From Lentinus brumalis (Eukaryota; Basidiomycota; Agaricomycetes; Polyporales; Polyporaceae): 64,000 bases of DNA. A model generated the notes under the pieces. The model saw nothing but the letters and a program-made list of their open reading frames with translations. It was not told the DNA's origin and searched no databases. The stretch is taken from the NCBI GenBank assembly GCA_001792895.1, contig MARA01000075.1:1-64000 (forward strand). The letters are read 5' to 3'. Each line of letters opens with the position of its first letter. Position 1 is the first letter of the stretch. Of this stretch, positions 44,797 through 57,263 are shown piece by piece. A program made the position numbers and the translations under genes.

Positions 44797-46400
44797 CTAG
44801 TCGACGCTGTCGGTCTCCGGGCGCATCTGCAATAGATATAGGTTAGCACACGCGGGGCAGGGCGAACAGAATACTAGATACACTTACCTTCTCCCACTGT
44901 CGACGGAGTTTCTGCGTGAGACAGTAAGGACACGTTCGAGGTAGGAGGCGGGAACACGCACCTTCTTCATTGCGGCGGTGAGCGTAGAGTAGTGTTCTTC
45001 GAAGTCTTGCACAGAGCGCGATGTGTCTTCGGTATACCACTCGCGCGCGTAGTCCCACCTGTGGCGCGTGTGAGTGACCTTGGGCGTACATGCGCAAACC
45101 TCTCGAGGACGTACTTGTAACCTTGCATATCCTCCAGGGGGGGCCACCCTGTGGCTTTGCGACTTTGGCTCTTGGGTGTCGGACGAGGCTTCCTAGGCGC
45201 GGCTGCAGTTGCGGCAGCTTCAGGAGCTGCGGCGGCGTCTGTTGAGGTGTTCGAGGCGGCCGCTGTCTCTGCTGAGGTGCTCGACGTGGCCGTTGGGTCG
45301 GCCGAGGGGCTCAACGTGGCCGGCGCTGTCATCGACACGGCGCTGTGACCCTCCTTAGCAACGTCGATGGTGGTCTTGCAGGATGCGGCGGTCGACTCTG
45401 GCCCAGATGCTGCTCCAGGCGCGCCAGGTTGGGACGCAGAGGACGAGGGTGCAGGAGCAGACGATGCGGAAGACGAGGGGACAGCGGGAGACCGGGTGGT
45501 AGACGACGGAATGATAGATAGGGCGGGCTTCTTGGGCGGCAAGAACTTCATCAGCCTGTCGGGACGGCAAGTGAGCATAACAGCGCGCAGGAGATAGGGA
45601 GTACGGAGCGCATACGAGGTATCGGGGATCTTCATTGACGAGCACATTAGTTTGCATGTTAGTGCACAAGGCAGCGGACGTACATGGTATGACTTGGCGG
45701 GTGCCTTGCCCTTGCTCGCAGCCGACAGCGCGATGGAGTCTCCGGCGTCTGGGTTGTCTTTGACGACTTGCAAGGCCTTTGCAGTTTTTGAGGAGGGACC
45801 GGCGACAGGCGTAGACACTACCAGCGCGTTAGTGATAATCTTGTAATGTGAGTGGGTGTACGTACCACGCCGCGGCGGCTCAGCGCCCTGGCAGACACGC
45901 TTGGCCGGAGGTTTGATGTCATCGCCCTCTGTGGGACGCTTCTTGGAGAGCGAAGGCTCCTGCACCTTGCTCTTCTTCTTGGGCTTGCGAGGCTTGCACA
46001 GGTTAGCATCATACATCGACTCATCGCTCTCGGAGGCGCTGTCGTCCGCGCTCTCCGTGATGCCGTCGTCGCCACCGATGGTATATGCAGCTGCATCGAG
46101 ATTGGCAGCCTTGATGCCGCCGTTCTTCTGGGACTTCTTGCGCTTCCGGGCGATGGTGTCGTACCATACTTGTGTCATCAGCAGGATGGCCTTGTAGTTA
46201 TCAGCGCAGAGCTGGAACAGAGGGTACTTGCGGCGCAGTGCGGCGATCAGGATCGCACGAATACGAAACTCGACGAGGCGCCAGACGTCCGGGAGGGTGA
46301 TGTTCAGAATGGAGCGGCTAGCACGTAACCCGTCAAGCAACAGGCGGAGTTGCCTGTCGTTGGCCTCAGCTTCGAATTTGGGGAATTCTGCCAGTTAGAA
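44797..46400 (-). CDS. Orphan protein, probably carried by the inserted DNA
   Basis: Spliced minus-strand gene of about seven exons. N-terminal block FPKFEAEANDRQLRLLL and LNITLPDVWRLVEFRIRAIL is helical, followed by FQLCADNYKAILLMTQVWY. The middle is low-complexity: Lys-rich, then acidic Ser/Asp, then a long Ala/Ser/Thr/Pro stretch. The C-terminal exons encode WDYAREWYTEDTSRSVQDFEEHY and end MRPETDSVD. No family recognised. Its first exon has no ATG and abuts an AG acceptor at 46389, so either a 5' exon is missing or it was captured without one. It lies between two parts of another gene. Confidence 0.45.
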
Positions 46401-46418
46401 GCATTAGCGACAGTCACA

Positions 46419-47236
46419 TTAGGCGGAAGCGGGCACGAACCGTGTATCGAGTAGGCTTGTTTGTTTACTCGCCGAGATGGCTTCCAACATCACGAGTACC
46501 ATGTTTTCGGCCAGTTTGGGAACGTCTGGAGTCAAGGTATCTAACCAGTGCGAGACAGTTGTCTCAATAAGGGAAGATACCTCCGAGGCATAAGCATCGG
46601 ACGCAGCCTCGGCGACGTCAGAGATGAGAGGAAAGAGGGTATACTCGGTATGCGAGCTGATTTCAGAGTTTGATAATCCAGCGAAGTCTTTGAGGCGGGG
46701 CCAGACGTCGCTCAGAAGGTCGTTACGTTTTGCAACCACACATCCCTTGATGTAGAGCTGCAGCAGCTCCAGGCGGTCCTCATTGTCAAGGACTTGCAGG
46801 CTGTTCAACAAAGGCCGGTAGTCGACCTTTGAGGACACCGTGGTGAGGAGCTCACCAATCATGCGCGTGCAAGCCCCAACGGTGACGCTGTTGCAGCGCT
46901 CCCCGCTTAGAAGCTCTACACATTTCACAATGACTAGATCGCTGGCGGAAGATATGGTGTATGGCAATACTCTGAACGACAATATGAGCGAGGATTTGGG
47001 CGAGCAAAGCACGACGTCACTCACTTTCTCTCTGATTCCTCTGGATCACCGTGCTGCAAGACGAGCTCGACAAGTGCTTCGTATTCGACCTCTGCGGGTC
47101 CCTTCAGAGCCGTCCACAATCGACTTCACAAAAACGCCGCCAAGATAGGCCGGGCGTTTTTGCAAAGTCGCGCGACACGCCGTGTAGCGTCGACGCCTGC
47201 ACGGATCGCCGTCGTATTTTGTACACATATACTTCC
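46419..47236 (-). pseudogene. Upstream part of the interrupted gene
   Basis: Helical coding sequence on the minus strand: GPAEVEYEALVELVLQHGD in a first exon (about 47130-47044), then after a short intron ASDLVIVKCVELLSGERCN, PLLNSLQVLDNEDRLELLQLY and AENMVLVMLEAISAS, ending at a TAA 46419. No family recognised with certainty; helical HEAT-like character. Position, strand and coding style suggest it once joined the 43.3-44.4 kb exons, but this rests on context only. Confidence 0.3.
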
Positions 47237-48904
47237 ATGTCGTAGCTACCGAATGAATGTCGTCCTGCCGCGAACGGACGCGGTGCTCGACGTCGGTAGC
47301 GGATGCGCGTGGGCCGCGTGAGACGCCCGCCCGCCCGCCTGTGGCGGGCGGCGGCGGGCCAGCGCTTCTCCTGCCCGCAGGCGCATCATATCTATGACTT
47401 CCGCCCGCCTTCCGTCTTCCTCCCGGGCCTGGATCCCTCCCCGCCTATACCCCTCCCGCCCAGCGTCTCTGACCCACCTCCGAGCACTCCCGACCGTCGA
47501 GCGCGCTCGATGTCCCATCAACGCCCCGCCCAGCCCTCCTCGACCATCCCGCCGGCAACCTGCGCGACTATCCCGATCGTTCCGCCGGCAGCACACCTTT
47601 CCCCGCATCGTCCCCGCATACGTCATCGCGCGCAATCCACGCCCGAACGAGGCCATACTCACCTTTGACGAGCAGGGTCAGAGCCGGCCATGCATCCTCG
47701 ACGACCAAGATGCAACCCAGGGTACAACCTGCAAACCCACCAATCAGAAGCGACGCACACGGCGTCTTAGTCCGACACGACAAGCGCACAGGGAACTTAC
47801 GAGGGACTGACGGCAATCTGGCGGCGGGTGGCGGGCAGGGCCACGCGGAGAGGGCGGCAGGATTGCGGCCGTAGTAGACGTGCGACGATACAATACACGA
47901 ACATACACCAGACGTGCTGTCGCCTACATATGACGCAGGCCATGTCCTTCTGAATCAGCGTGAACACTCACCCGTTCGACGATGAAACCACACGCTGTTC
48001 TTGCGCAAGGCCAGCCGGCACCGCCAGAACGCCGCGTCGAAAGCGAGCCTGTCGCGCATACCACCCCGCATTGGCATTCGGAGGGCTACGTCGCAAGGGG
48101 ATGGGGCTGGGGCGCGTAGTGGTGGACGAGGACTAGAGGAAGGGAGGAGAAGATCCATGTGGGGCACAAGAGATGGAAAGCGGACTGTGGACGGCAGCAC
48201 GCAATCCACGAGAGACCAATGTGTAATACATTCACAATCAATGTCTTCACATCAGCACCGGCCGTTGTAACAAGAGCGCGCCAGGTTTGAGCGCATTCGT
48301 CTTCGCTCGTCGTCACCAGCCCACGAACCCATGTATGCCCTCGACGTTCCCAGCACTAGTCCGCCCGCTTCTCGCCGCTGGTTCCTGCATGCCCTGGAAA
48401 CGATCAGTCGGATGCGCGACCCAAGCAAGACAATCCACTTCACCAACCGTCGGGGTTCACGGCGCTCCATGCATTGCAGCCCGCTTGGATGGTGCCGAAC
48501 CACGCCCGCACCGCTAGACACAGTAAGACAGGCCCCGAGAGGATCAAGATCGACGTACCAGGGTATGTGTTATCCTCGTCACCGTCCTCCAGCACCCCCT
48601 TCAGCATTCCCTCCTGCTTCCAGCCCACCGCGGCGTTGCCTTGACCTTGGGGCAGGACGTGATCAGCTTGCCCCGCGTTGACGGTTCCATGATCTTCCGA
48701 CGACGCAGACATGGCAGATGTAACCAGAGTTGAGTGTGGATGTGAAGATGCAGTAGAGAGTCGCGGCACAGAGTGAACGAGCGGCGACGAGCCTCGCGCT
48801 GTCCCCTGCAGGCGCTTACTCGCAACGCCAGCCACTCGTCCACTCGTTACCGCGACTACGCTGTATCCACTACCATCTCCTGTTCCCAGCCCCCCGACCT
48901 CGCT
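47237..48904. other. GC-rich region with weak coding signals
   Basis: 1.7 kb with a strongly G/C-biased low-complexity tract (47320-47360, GCGGGC-type). A small minus-strand spliced frame starting at about 48712 (SASSEDHGTVNAGQADHV, then after an intron AWFGTIQAGCNAWSAVN) may be a short gene, but no family is recognised. Confidence 0.3.
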
Positions 48905-49990
48905 TTACGGTGCCAGACGGCGAAGACCCCGACCAGACGCGTCCAAAGACGCGTCTCGCTGCTCGTCACGTCCCGCGGACCCCCGGTGCTGCAAAGGCAC
49001 GCGTTCTCCCGTAGCAGACCTCGAAGAACACGACGAGACACCTCCCAGGACGCGTCTCGTCGCTGTCCCGACAGGCGTGCGCTCCTCGTGCTGCGAGAGC
49101 ACGAAGACGGGCAGGCAGACGCGTCCAAGGACCCGTCTCCCTGCTCGCTTCCTCACGCCTCCGTGCTGCTGTGCCACACCGCGAAGCGCGTCTCGTCGCT
49201 GTCCCGACCCGCCAACCCCCGGTGCTGCCAAAGCACGGAGACGTGCAGCGGGACGCGTCCAAAGACGCGTTTCTCTGCTCGCTTCCTCCCGCCTCCGTTC
49301 TGCCGTAGCAGACCGCCCAGAAGACGACGCGTCTCATCGCTGTGCCCACCCGCCAACCCCCGGTGCTGCGAAAGCCCGAAGGCCCCGTCTCGCTGCTCGT
49401 CTCCTCCGGCCTCCGTTCTGCGCTAGCAGACCGCGAAGAACACGACGAGACGCCTCCCAGGATCCGTCTCGTCGTTGTCCCGACCCGCGTGCGCTCCTCG
49501 TGCAGCAAGAGCACGAAGACGGGCAGGGAGACGCGTCTCGCTGCTCGCTGTCTCCCGCCTCCCCTCTGGCGTATCAGACCGCGCAAAACGACGGGTCTCG
49601 TCGCTCTCCCGACCCGCCAACCTCCGGTCCTGCGAGAGCCCGAAGACGTGCAGCGGCACGCGTCCAGAGACGCCGCTCCCTGCTCGCTACCTCGCGCCGA
49701 GCCCCGGTGCTGCAAGAGCACGAAGACCAGCAGCGAGACGTGTTCGCTGTGTCCCGCCTCCCCTGTGCCGTAGCAGACCGCGCAGAACCACGCGTCTCGT
49801 GGCTCTCCCGACCCGCCAACCCCCGGCCCTGGGAGAGCCCGAAGGCGTGCAGCGGGACGCGTCCAAAGACGCGGCTCCCTGCTCGCTACCTCCGGCGGAC
49901 CCCCGGTGCTGCAAGACCACGAAGACTATCAGCGAGACGCGTCCAATGACCCATCTCGCTGCACGCTACGTCCCGCCTCACAACCATACG
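48905..49990. repeat. Degenerate tandem repeat, about 8-9 units of 110-140 bp
   Basis: Each unit contains, in order, variants of ACGCGTCCAAAGACGCGTCT, CTGCTCGC, CCGCCTCC, GTAGCAGACCGCG, GTCTCGTCGCT, CCCGACCCGCCAACCC and CCGGTGCTGC(G/A)A(G/A)AGC. Units begin near 48930, 49115, 49250, 49395, 49530, 49655, 49730, 49855 and 49935. The array is open in several frames on both strands (up to 290 codons) because of its composition, so these frames are not counted as genes. Confidence 0.85.
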
Positions 49991-50401
49991 CGTCCACGCA
50001 TGCGTCTCCTCGCTAACTGGAGCCGCACTCCCCGTTGTCCGAGGCGACCCTGGACTGATCTCGTCGCTCTTGAACCCGACTTACTTTCCAGATTGACCGT
50101 CTTGCGCCAGGACACAGGACCGGCGCGCCGCCGTGGGTGCGTCTTTGGTGCCGGCCGTCCCGCGGCTACCATGAGTCCGTCGTCCCTCGGACCTATGTCG
50201 ACGTATATTGTTCCTGTACCTGCATACGCATGATTTGTCTGTCGTCTTTGAGGTCCTGTACGCACCTTAGAATGAACCGTATCATTCGGGGCGCCAAACC
50301 ACGCGCATGGGACGAGACACCTGACTGTTTTTGTGGCGCCTGTGCCGCAATTATCGTCCAAGCACGCCCCTGCCACCAGCACTCCCGCTCTCCCCTGCAC
50401 G

Positions 50402-50935
50402 ATGGCCGACACTGTTAGTGTTCGCACGTACGATTCCGATGTCCGCCCGCTCACCCGTGTTCGCAGGCCCGTTTCATCAACGCCATTCACTTCGGCCTAC
50501 CGGCGAAGCCCGCATCCAACGCGTTCGCATGCAATCCTTCGCCATGGGGCGCGGTCTCCAAATCCCCAACGTCGGCTCCGTCTTCTGTTCCCCCGCGCCC
50601 ACCGACTACCTCCTCGTCCGGATGCAACGGTCCCAGAACACGTTCGTGGTCCACTTCCCCATCGAAGCTCGCGCGGATGCGCCCTACGCCGCCAACGCGT
50701 TAGTCTTCCGCGCGACGGCCGCTTTCGAGGGGTACACCAATTGCGCCATGCAAGATGCGACGCTCGCACGCCTCGCCGCTGGATTGTGAGTCCAGCTCCC
50801 TCCGTGAGTTCTTCACGCTCACTCTTTCGCCCCCAAGCGCCATGGCGACCTGTCGCAGCGAACCGCCGTCGCAGCGCAAGACCGACTTCGTCCTCGTCCA
50901 CGAGCCGCGTAACCTCCGCGGTGACCAGTAGGGCC
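50402..50935 (+). CDS. Small hypothetical protein, uncertain
   Basis: A two- or three-exon plus-strand gene is possible. The best coding piece reads NVGSVFCSPAPTDYLLVRM and NTFVVHFPIEARADAPYA, then AAFEGYTNCAMQDATLARL; a GTGAGT...AAG intron leads to a short exon ending in RNLRGDQ and a TAG at about 50933. The start is unclear: the ATG at 50402 needs an intron to connect. No family recognised, and the opposite strand also has an open frame. Confidence 0.3.
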
Positions 50936-51289
50936 GTGGTCCCGCGCGTAAACGTAGTAGTCCTCCCTGCGAGTATTAGTTCATCCTCATGTACACGTCC
51001 TGTATCCCAAAATGTCATGCGAACCGGCGACCGCCCTCCTGTGCGAAGCGCATCGTCCCGATGTGGACCCTCCTCCGCAACTTATCCGCGTCCGTCCCGC
51101 CCTCCAAAAAGCGGCCCTCCTCATGCCAGGTCTCACACTAGCATACTTAATGAGCACTCAGAGCCGTGCATTCCATAGCCAATCAGACTACATATCCAAA
51201 GTCAACCGTCACAGCCCGCGTACTAGTATCGTCCGCCACTGTTCCGTCTTCGTGCATCTATACACTAGTCTCGTCCTCCGAGTGGCGTG

Positions 51290-52071
51290 TCCCGGAAGGG
51301 CCTGCGACGGGCTCCGTGGGGGAGGACGCAACGCGACGGCGGGCACCTGCGATGACAGGTCAGCATAGGTTATCACCAAAGGCAAGGACTCTTACGCTTG
51401 GCACGGGCGGATGGCTGCGAGAGCGGGGCTCGGGAGACGACTCGGAGGACGCCTCCGAGGAGGCCTTGCGCTTCTTCTCCGCCAGCAGCTGGTCGACCTT
51501 TTGTTCGATCGCCCCCAGGCGCAAAAGCACTCGCTGCAGCACGGTCGCATCAGCGGTCTCGCTCCCGTCGCCCACAGCGGCCTCACCGTCGGCCACACCC
51601 TTCTCCTTCTTCAGGGGCACATGCTCGCGCATGTCCTCCGACTGCTCCGTCTTGCCGCCCCAAATCGCACCTTTCGGGAGCGCGATGAGGCCTTCCTCCG
51701 TGGCCATCGCATAGCGCTCGACATGAAGGGTGTGTTTCTTGAACTTCTGCCGCATCTCTGACATTGGTCGTTAGTCTACTCTCATCACTACCACGACGAA
51801 TACTCACCCGTCTCCCACGAGCACTTCCTCTCCTCCCGGCAGTCCCAGCAACGCTCCGTGCTCAGGTTGGTTGCGCGACATACCCGCCCTTTCTCGCTGC
51901 ACTGAACGCAGGATTTCGCCCGCACTTTAGACATGTGCTTGAGGTACGCACTGTCGCCACGCTCGGGCGCATCATCGCCGGGACAATGCCAATGTGCACG
52001 CCCGCGTCTACGGCCTTGCGGAGGGCCTGCTCGAGGTTCGCCTGGTACGTCTTCTCCGGGGGCATGGACAT
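51290..52071 (-). CDS. Orphan protein with a cysteine cluster and coiled coil
   Basis: About three exons. The N-terminal exon SMPPEKTYQANLEQALRKAV leads into a cysteine cluster: CLKCGRNPAF, then RVCRATNLSTERCWDCREERKCSW, giving the pattern C-x2-C ... C ... C-x2-C ... C that should bind zinc. Next comes FKKHTLHVERYAMATEEGL and a leucine-rich helix (VLQRVLLRLGAIEQKVDQLL) with heptad spacing, likely a coiled coil, then a basic Ser-rich tail. This organisation suggests a DNA- or RNA-binding oligomer. It is the first of five co-oriented orphan genes. The 3' end is uncertain by one exon. Confidence 0.45.
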
Positions 52072-52820
52072 GATGAGCCGGTTGGGGGGGGGTTCGGATA
52101 TGGGCGATTGGCAGCGGGTGGGTTGACCTGCGCCCTGCTCATCTCTGACTTAAATCCCCGTCTTGCATGCTGCAGCAGCGTCGTGAGTATCTCTTGCAAC
52201 AGCGCCGTGCTTCTCCGCGCCTGCAAGCCACGGAGCTGTCAACAAGGACCATTCCATCACGCATGTTCGAACTTCTGCCAACTCACCGTCTACACAGCCA
52301 TGCTTCCCGGCCGCGCTTCGCCCCCTCGCAGGTCTAACTATCATAGCATGACCCAACCATTATGATCGCACGGCCCACCCATCGCCTGCGACGTATAACG
52401 AGACCTGTGTGCAGCCAAGTCAGTTGGGTTTGGGTGCGATGAGACATGTACTTCCCGCGCAATGTTGTTGTCATGTTCATTCGACGTCTTTCGGCCTTTC
52501 GCGCGTGTCAATCTCCTGCCTCATGTTGATGAACGAGACACAAACGTACCTAATGCGCCCCAAACGGTAGGCCTGAGCACGTTCGCGTCGTTCGGGTTCT
52601 CGCGTTGCGTGTTCATGCGCACCACCGGGCTCAGCCCTCGGTGTCTTACGCACGATCCCGCCAATGAGACTCTCTCCGCGCGCACTGTCCCTGCCTCTCT
52701 GTCCGCCTTGGCGGAGCTCTCGTTGCCTGTGACTGCGCTCGATGGTTAGTAGGTGTAGTTCAACTCGTGTACAGTTCCACGATACATTTTGTATTCTAAG
52801 CTATGTCTCGCGTGCTGCCC

Positions 52821-55134
52821 TTATTCGAAGAGTTGGTCGATGTCAATACACTCCTGCCCGTTGGCGTCCACCACCGTCGCGCGGGCCCAATCCAGTCCTC
52901 GGCGTGCGCTCGCCCGCGCGAAGTTGTCCCCATGTCCTCCCCCTCCAGGCTGGGCTCGCGTTTCATTCGCTTGGCATTCCGATCCCCCAAGACGCTGCTC
53001 ATGTCCCCGCAGCCCGCGATCTCATCACGACCCCGCTTGCGCGAGTCGAGGTCGGCCTTTGGGAGGACGTACTCGTACTCGTCGGCTGGCGCAACCACGG
53101 GCCTCTCGAGCCTTGGCTCGCACTGCGTGTCGCTACCAGCGCCCGACGCGGGCGCACGAGGGTTGCGCGATGGGGTCATGTCCGCCTCCTCTTCGACGCG
53201 AGGGCCCTGCACGCCCTCGAACCTTGCGTCAGTTTTGTCTGTGTGCTGGGACGCCGCCAAGGCCCCAACTGACTTCGAGCGGGTCACGCGTTCAACCTTC
53301 ACTGGTGCGTCGGCGAGTTCGTCCACATTTATGTACTCGGCGGAGTCGCGCGGCTTGCGGGCTTTCTTAGTCTTCGACGGGGTCTCGCGTGCCTCGGTCT
53401 TGACGACGTTGACGCGAGTGGATCCGTGCTTGATCGTCTTGCTCGGGGACTCTCGTGCTTCGGTCTTGACGGGCGTCGACAGATCTTTGAACGTACGCGC
53501 GGCGTGCCCACGCGCGGGCGTGGCCGGGACGTTCTGCGGGAGAGGCACATAGGTGGGCAGCTCCAGCCGACGCCGGGTGTCGAGCGCGGCGATCTCAATG
53601 CCCAGGTAGGGCATGTGAGAGAGACCCTTCTTGCGCACCAGCACCGTGTCATACTTCGCAGGCACCGTGAGGGCATGCCAGGCAACTTGCGAAGACCACT
53701 GCGTCTGATCGTGAACCCACACGTCCAGATCGGGCGTGTCCCCGAGGAGACTCATCAGGGCCTGCACGTCGCTCAGCCTCGCCCAGCGACCGTTATGAAG
53801 CTTGAGGCAGACGGCCGTTGGGGCTGTGCCGAACTGCGAACCAGATTTGAATGTGCGTCAGCCTGTGGTCGCATAGAAGATATGTATCCTTACCTCCCAC
53901 CAAAGCACGATCCACACCTTCTGCACATCCATGTGTCGGTTGCCGATCTCAATCCTGCGGGCGTCGCACAGTAGCTGGGCATCTTCGCGCCCCTTCGGGT
54001 CCATCAAGTCTTGGAGGACGTGCAACTCGGTGCCGAAGCCCTGGCACGCGCCGGGGTAGTCCACACGTGCCAAGATGGTCGAGTCTTGCTTGTCCACGTC
54101 GACCTCGTCCTCCGTTGCAAGCTCCCACTTGTGAAACACTACGTCCCACAACCAGAAGTCGCGGGTCTCGACCCCACGATGCGCAGCGACGACAGGCAAG
54201 TCCTCAAGGAAGACGGTCGCCTTCGTGTTCACAGTCACCATGCACTCCTCCGGGGGCTGTCCGGGCTGGCACCATAGTCAGTGGCGCGCGCAGAGATCAG
54301 CGTAGACAGCAGTGCTCACCTGTATCCAGAAGAGCAATTTGGCCTGCACATTGACGGGAGCCCTCTGTCCAGCGAATATGTCAGCGTACACTCCTTCCAT
54401 TCATCATCATCACGCACCTCTCCTCGCGACGCGCTGGATATGGCGCTCGCGCCCAACCCATGCAGCCTCCGGTGTTCGCGAGCTCGCAACCGGTCTATCT
54501 CCTCGCGGTCTCCTCCCGCAGAGACAGCCTCGTCAACGAGACCATTGGGCGACGCGGGTCGTTTCTCTTCAAACATCTGAGATCCAACCTCTGCCGCCTT
54601 GCGCTCCGCCTCTTTCTTCGCCTCCTCTGCCCTCTCCGCGGCCTTCTTCGCGGATTTGACTGCATTGTCAGCCTTGCGCCGAGCTGCCGCGGCCAACTTC
54701 TTCTGCGCGTCCAGCGTTGACTTCACCGCGTTGTTCCGCGCCTTGGCGGCCTGCAGGGACTTCTTGAACTCGTCCGCCGCAGCCCATGCCTTGGCTATGT
54801 CCTCCTGCGTGCTGGCGTCTGGACACAGGTCGTCATCGCCGATGTACTGGCGGCCACAGTCGTCGCACTGCAGTAGCGATGTCAGTTCAATCGCGCATGT
54901 CCCCAGACGTCGACGCACCTTAACCATGATCATCCCTGTTAACGCCCGAGTGTAGCACACCCAAGCGATGAACGTGCCGTCCCTTTTCCCGCACCTCTTA
55001 CATCCTTTGCGCATCGACGGCACACGTAACTCCGCCCCCACATGCGCTAGTTGGCAGACATTCGCAGGGTATTCCGGGTTGTTACCCTTCGCGGCCTTCC
55101 AGGGGTGGCGGACGAGAGTGACGACGGGAGCCAT
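52821..55134 (-). CDS. Orphan protein: zinc ribbon, coiled coil and shared module (gene B)
   Basis: About seven exons. N-terminus TLVRHPWKAAKGNNPEYPA, then a four-Cys zinc ribbon split by an intron (CKRCGKRDG ... CDDCGRQYI). A long Ala/Lys/Glu helix (AAERAEEAKKEAERKAAEV) follows. The next exons hold VTVNTKATVFLEDLP, DFWLWDVVFHKWELATED and LSDVQALMSL ... VWVHDQTQWSS ... VLVRKKGL, a module also present in the next gene. The C-terminal region is basic, Ser/Thr-rich with two RESPSK/RETPSK repeats, and ends GLDWARATVVDANG ... IDIDQLFE; reaching that end needs one extra G at 52928-52931. No known domain name. Function unknown. Confidence 0.5.
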
Positions 55135-55300
55135 GGGAAGTCGGGGGGGAGTGGGGGTTGGGTAGGACAGAGGAAGGATGGACGCAGAATGCGTTCACGC
55201 AAATTTTCTGCCCCGCGTCTTTTTATCTCGAGGTGTCTGTCCGCTCTTCCGGACGGGCCCTGGCGCAATTGATTGATTTCGTGCGCTCGTTCCTCTACAA

Positions 55301-56900
55301 CTAATAATCCACCTCGATCGCATCCTCGCATGTGTCTCCCTGCCCCAGCGGTGCGCACACACGCTCCGGGAAGCACGCCTTCAGCTCCTCCGGCAAGTCT
55401 GAGTTGTCGTGACCGACCGAACGTCTGTGCCACAGATACTTCTCCACCAGAAGCGAAGCTACGTAACGCCTCATTTCTGCCCCCTTCGCTGGTCTAGCCC
55501 ATATCACGTCCCCGGCATCGTGTGCAACGTCGCCCAAAGCGTTGGCGTCCTCCTCGTGCCCAACGGTGGCTTCGGGGCGGCGCCCTCCAACCAAGGAGGT
55601 GTCTTCGCCGCCTGACATCGTACTTGCATTGTCCTAAACGTCGACATATCAGTCTCCCATCCCAAACTGTGCTCCTCCGGTCAGGCCCGCCCACCTTGGT
55701 TTTGTTCTGTCAGAGAGCCGTCAGCGGGGTACTCGATCAATTCACTGTTCTACTCACCACATTGGGGCCTTCCAGTCGAGCAGCCCGCGGGTGACCCTGC
55801 GCCTCTCCTCAGCTTGCATGGTTGCATCCTTACTGAAAAGACTTACCGATTCGATCACGTTCATGTCATCGTTGTCCGGCTGCACGACCAGGTAATCAGT
55901 CGACGACATCTAACCATCTGGCGCGGTACTCACCATGTCGCCTGTATTCGCTTCCTGCGCTGCGCTCACACACTGGATGTGACGGTGAGCAGACGCACAC
56001 CACCATAGTACCGGCGACTTACCCGGGTCACCACGAAGGCCTCATGCTGCAGCCTACGGATTTCGCGCCCTGCATAAATGCACGTCCCCACGTCTGGCGC
56101 TTTCACGAGCAGGGCGGAGTGAAACTTGAAAACTCGAATACTCGCTTCGGGCGCGTGGAAGGTCCACTGGGTGGTCGCATGGTCCCACGAGAACAGCCCC
56201 ATGCTCGTGTCGCTGCACGCCTTCTGGATGTCGCTCACCAGCACCCGGTCGTCGAAGTCGAGGCGGATGGGGAATACTTCCGGCTCCTCGTCCATCTGCT
56301 CCAGTCTGTCAACATCGATTCGCGACCAGGGATACTCATCACTCACTTCCAACCAGGCCAACGTTCTGACCACGCGAACCCCGGTCCCGGCAATGAACGT
56401 GGTATTTTCGGCGTGTGACAATGCACCCATATTGTCCGGCACCTCGCGCGCCCCAAACAAGTGCGTGGACGCTTGCTCCAGGTAATACCCAAAGCGGGCG
56501 CATCGCTCCACTCCCAACACCCGCACGAAGATCGACGCGAGGGAGACGTCGAACCAGATACGCTCACCCTCCCTGCATTCCTGCCATTCCTCGTTCGTCA
56601 TATCGAAGAAGAGCAGCGTGAAGTCGTCGAGTCTCTTCAGCCGTTCTGCTACCCTCTTGACACAGACGCTGTCCGGGTTGGTCTCGTCGCGTCCCGGGCG
56701 CATGGTGAATATGTCGGGGTTGCGATCATCCTTCTCTTCCATAAGCTTTCGGATTCCCCAGGGGAGCGAGAACTCACCTCCGTCCATGCGATCACCGTCA
56801 CCACGCACTTCTTCCTCTTGCGAACCACGCCGCCTCGCTCGCGTGTCTTGTTTCCAGCTTGCAGAGCTTTCCGCAGCGCTCCCTGTTTCATCCTTGCCAT
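55301..56900 (-). CDS. Orphan protein with shared module (gene C)
   Basis: About six exons. Basic start (ARMKQGALRKALQAGNKTRERG) and RKKCVVTVIAWTE, then RLKRLDDFTLLFFDMTNEEW, WFDVSLASIFVRVLGVERC, and after an intron PEVFPIRLDFDDRVLVSDIQ, GLFSWDHATTQWTFHAP and FKFHSALLVKAPDVG. These align in order with segments of gene B. The C-terminal exon is hydrophilic (ANALGDVAHDAGDVIWARPAK, VEKYLWHRRSVGH) and ends EDAIEVDY. No TM helix or signal peptide. No family recognised. Confidence 0.5.
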
Positions 56901-57263
56901 TCGCTAGGCGGGGCCGGGGAGGAGACGAGGGCAGAGCAGGCGAAAAAAAACAAGGGATTCGTGGTGGGCGGTCGCCGGTCGCGCGCTAACTGGAGCTATT
57001 GGGTGGTCGCCTAATAATTCCTTCGTGCCTGGCAGCGCTCGCGCGTTGGCCAGTTGCGTTCGAGGACTACTCCTGTAGTGTGGACATGTACAACCTGTGG
57101 CACCCCTCGCCTGCCGTCGTGATTACAAAACTATTCCCAACCTCATGTACTAATATAATACTATGGATGTGTGCCGCTGCGCTAACATCAAGTACCCTTC
57201 TCTGTAATCGGCGTGGTCCTGCGCAAAAGTTAGGCTCCAGCCCACGCGCAGACAAGCACACCC

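Noticed and set aside
49077..49949. 290-codon open frame on the plus strand and a 251-codon one on the minus strand
   Set aside because: Both lie in the GC-rich tandem array; frames stay open because of composition and the translated repeats do not resemble a protein.
51398..51761. Plus-strand frames opposite the cysteine-cluster gene
   Set aside because: They mirror the minus-strand coding exons; the minus strand has the cysteine cluster, coiled coil and introns.
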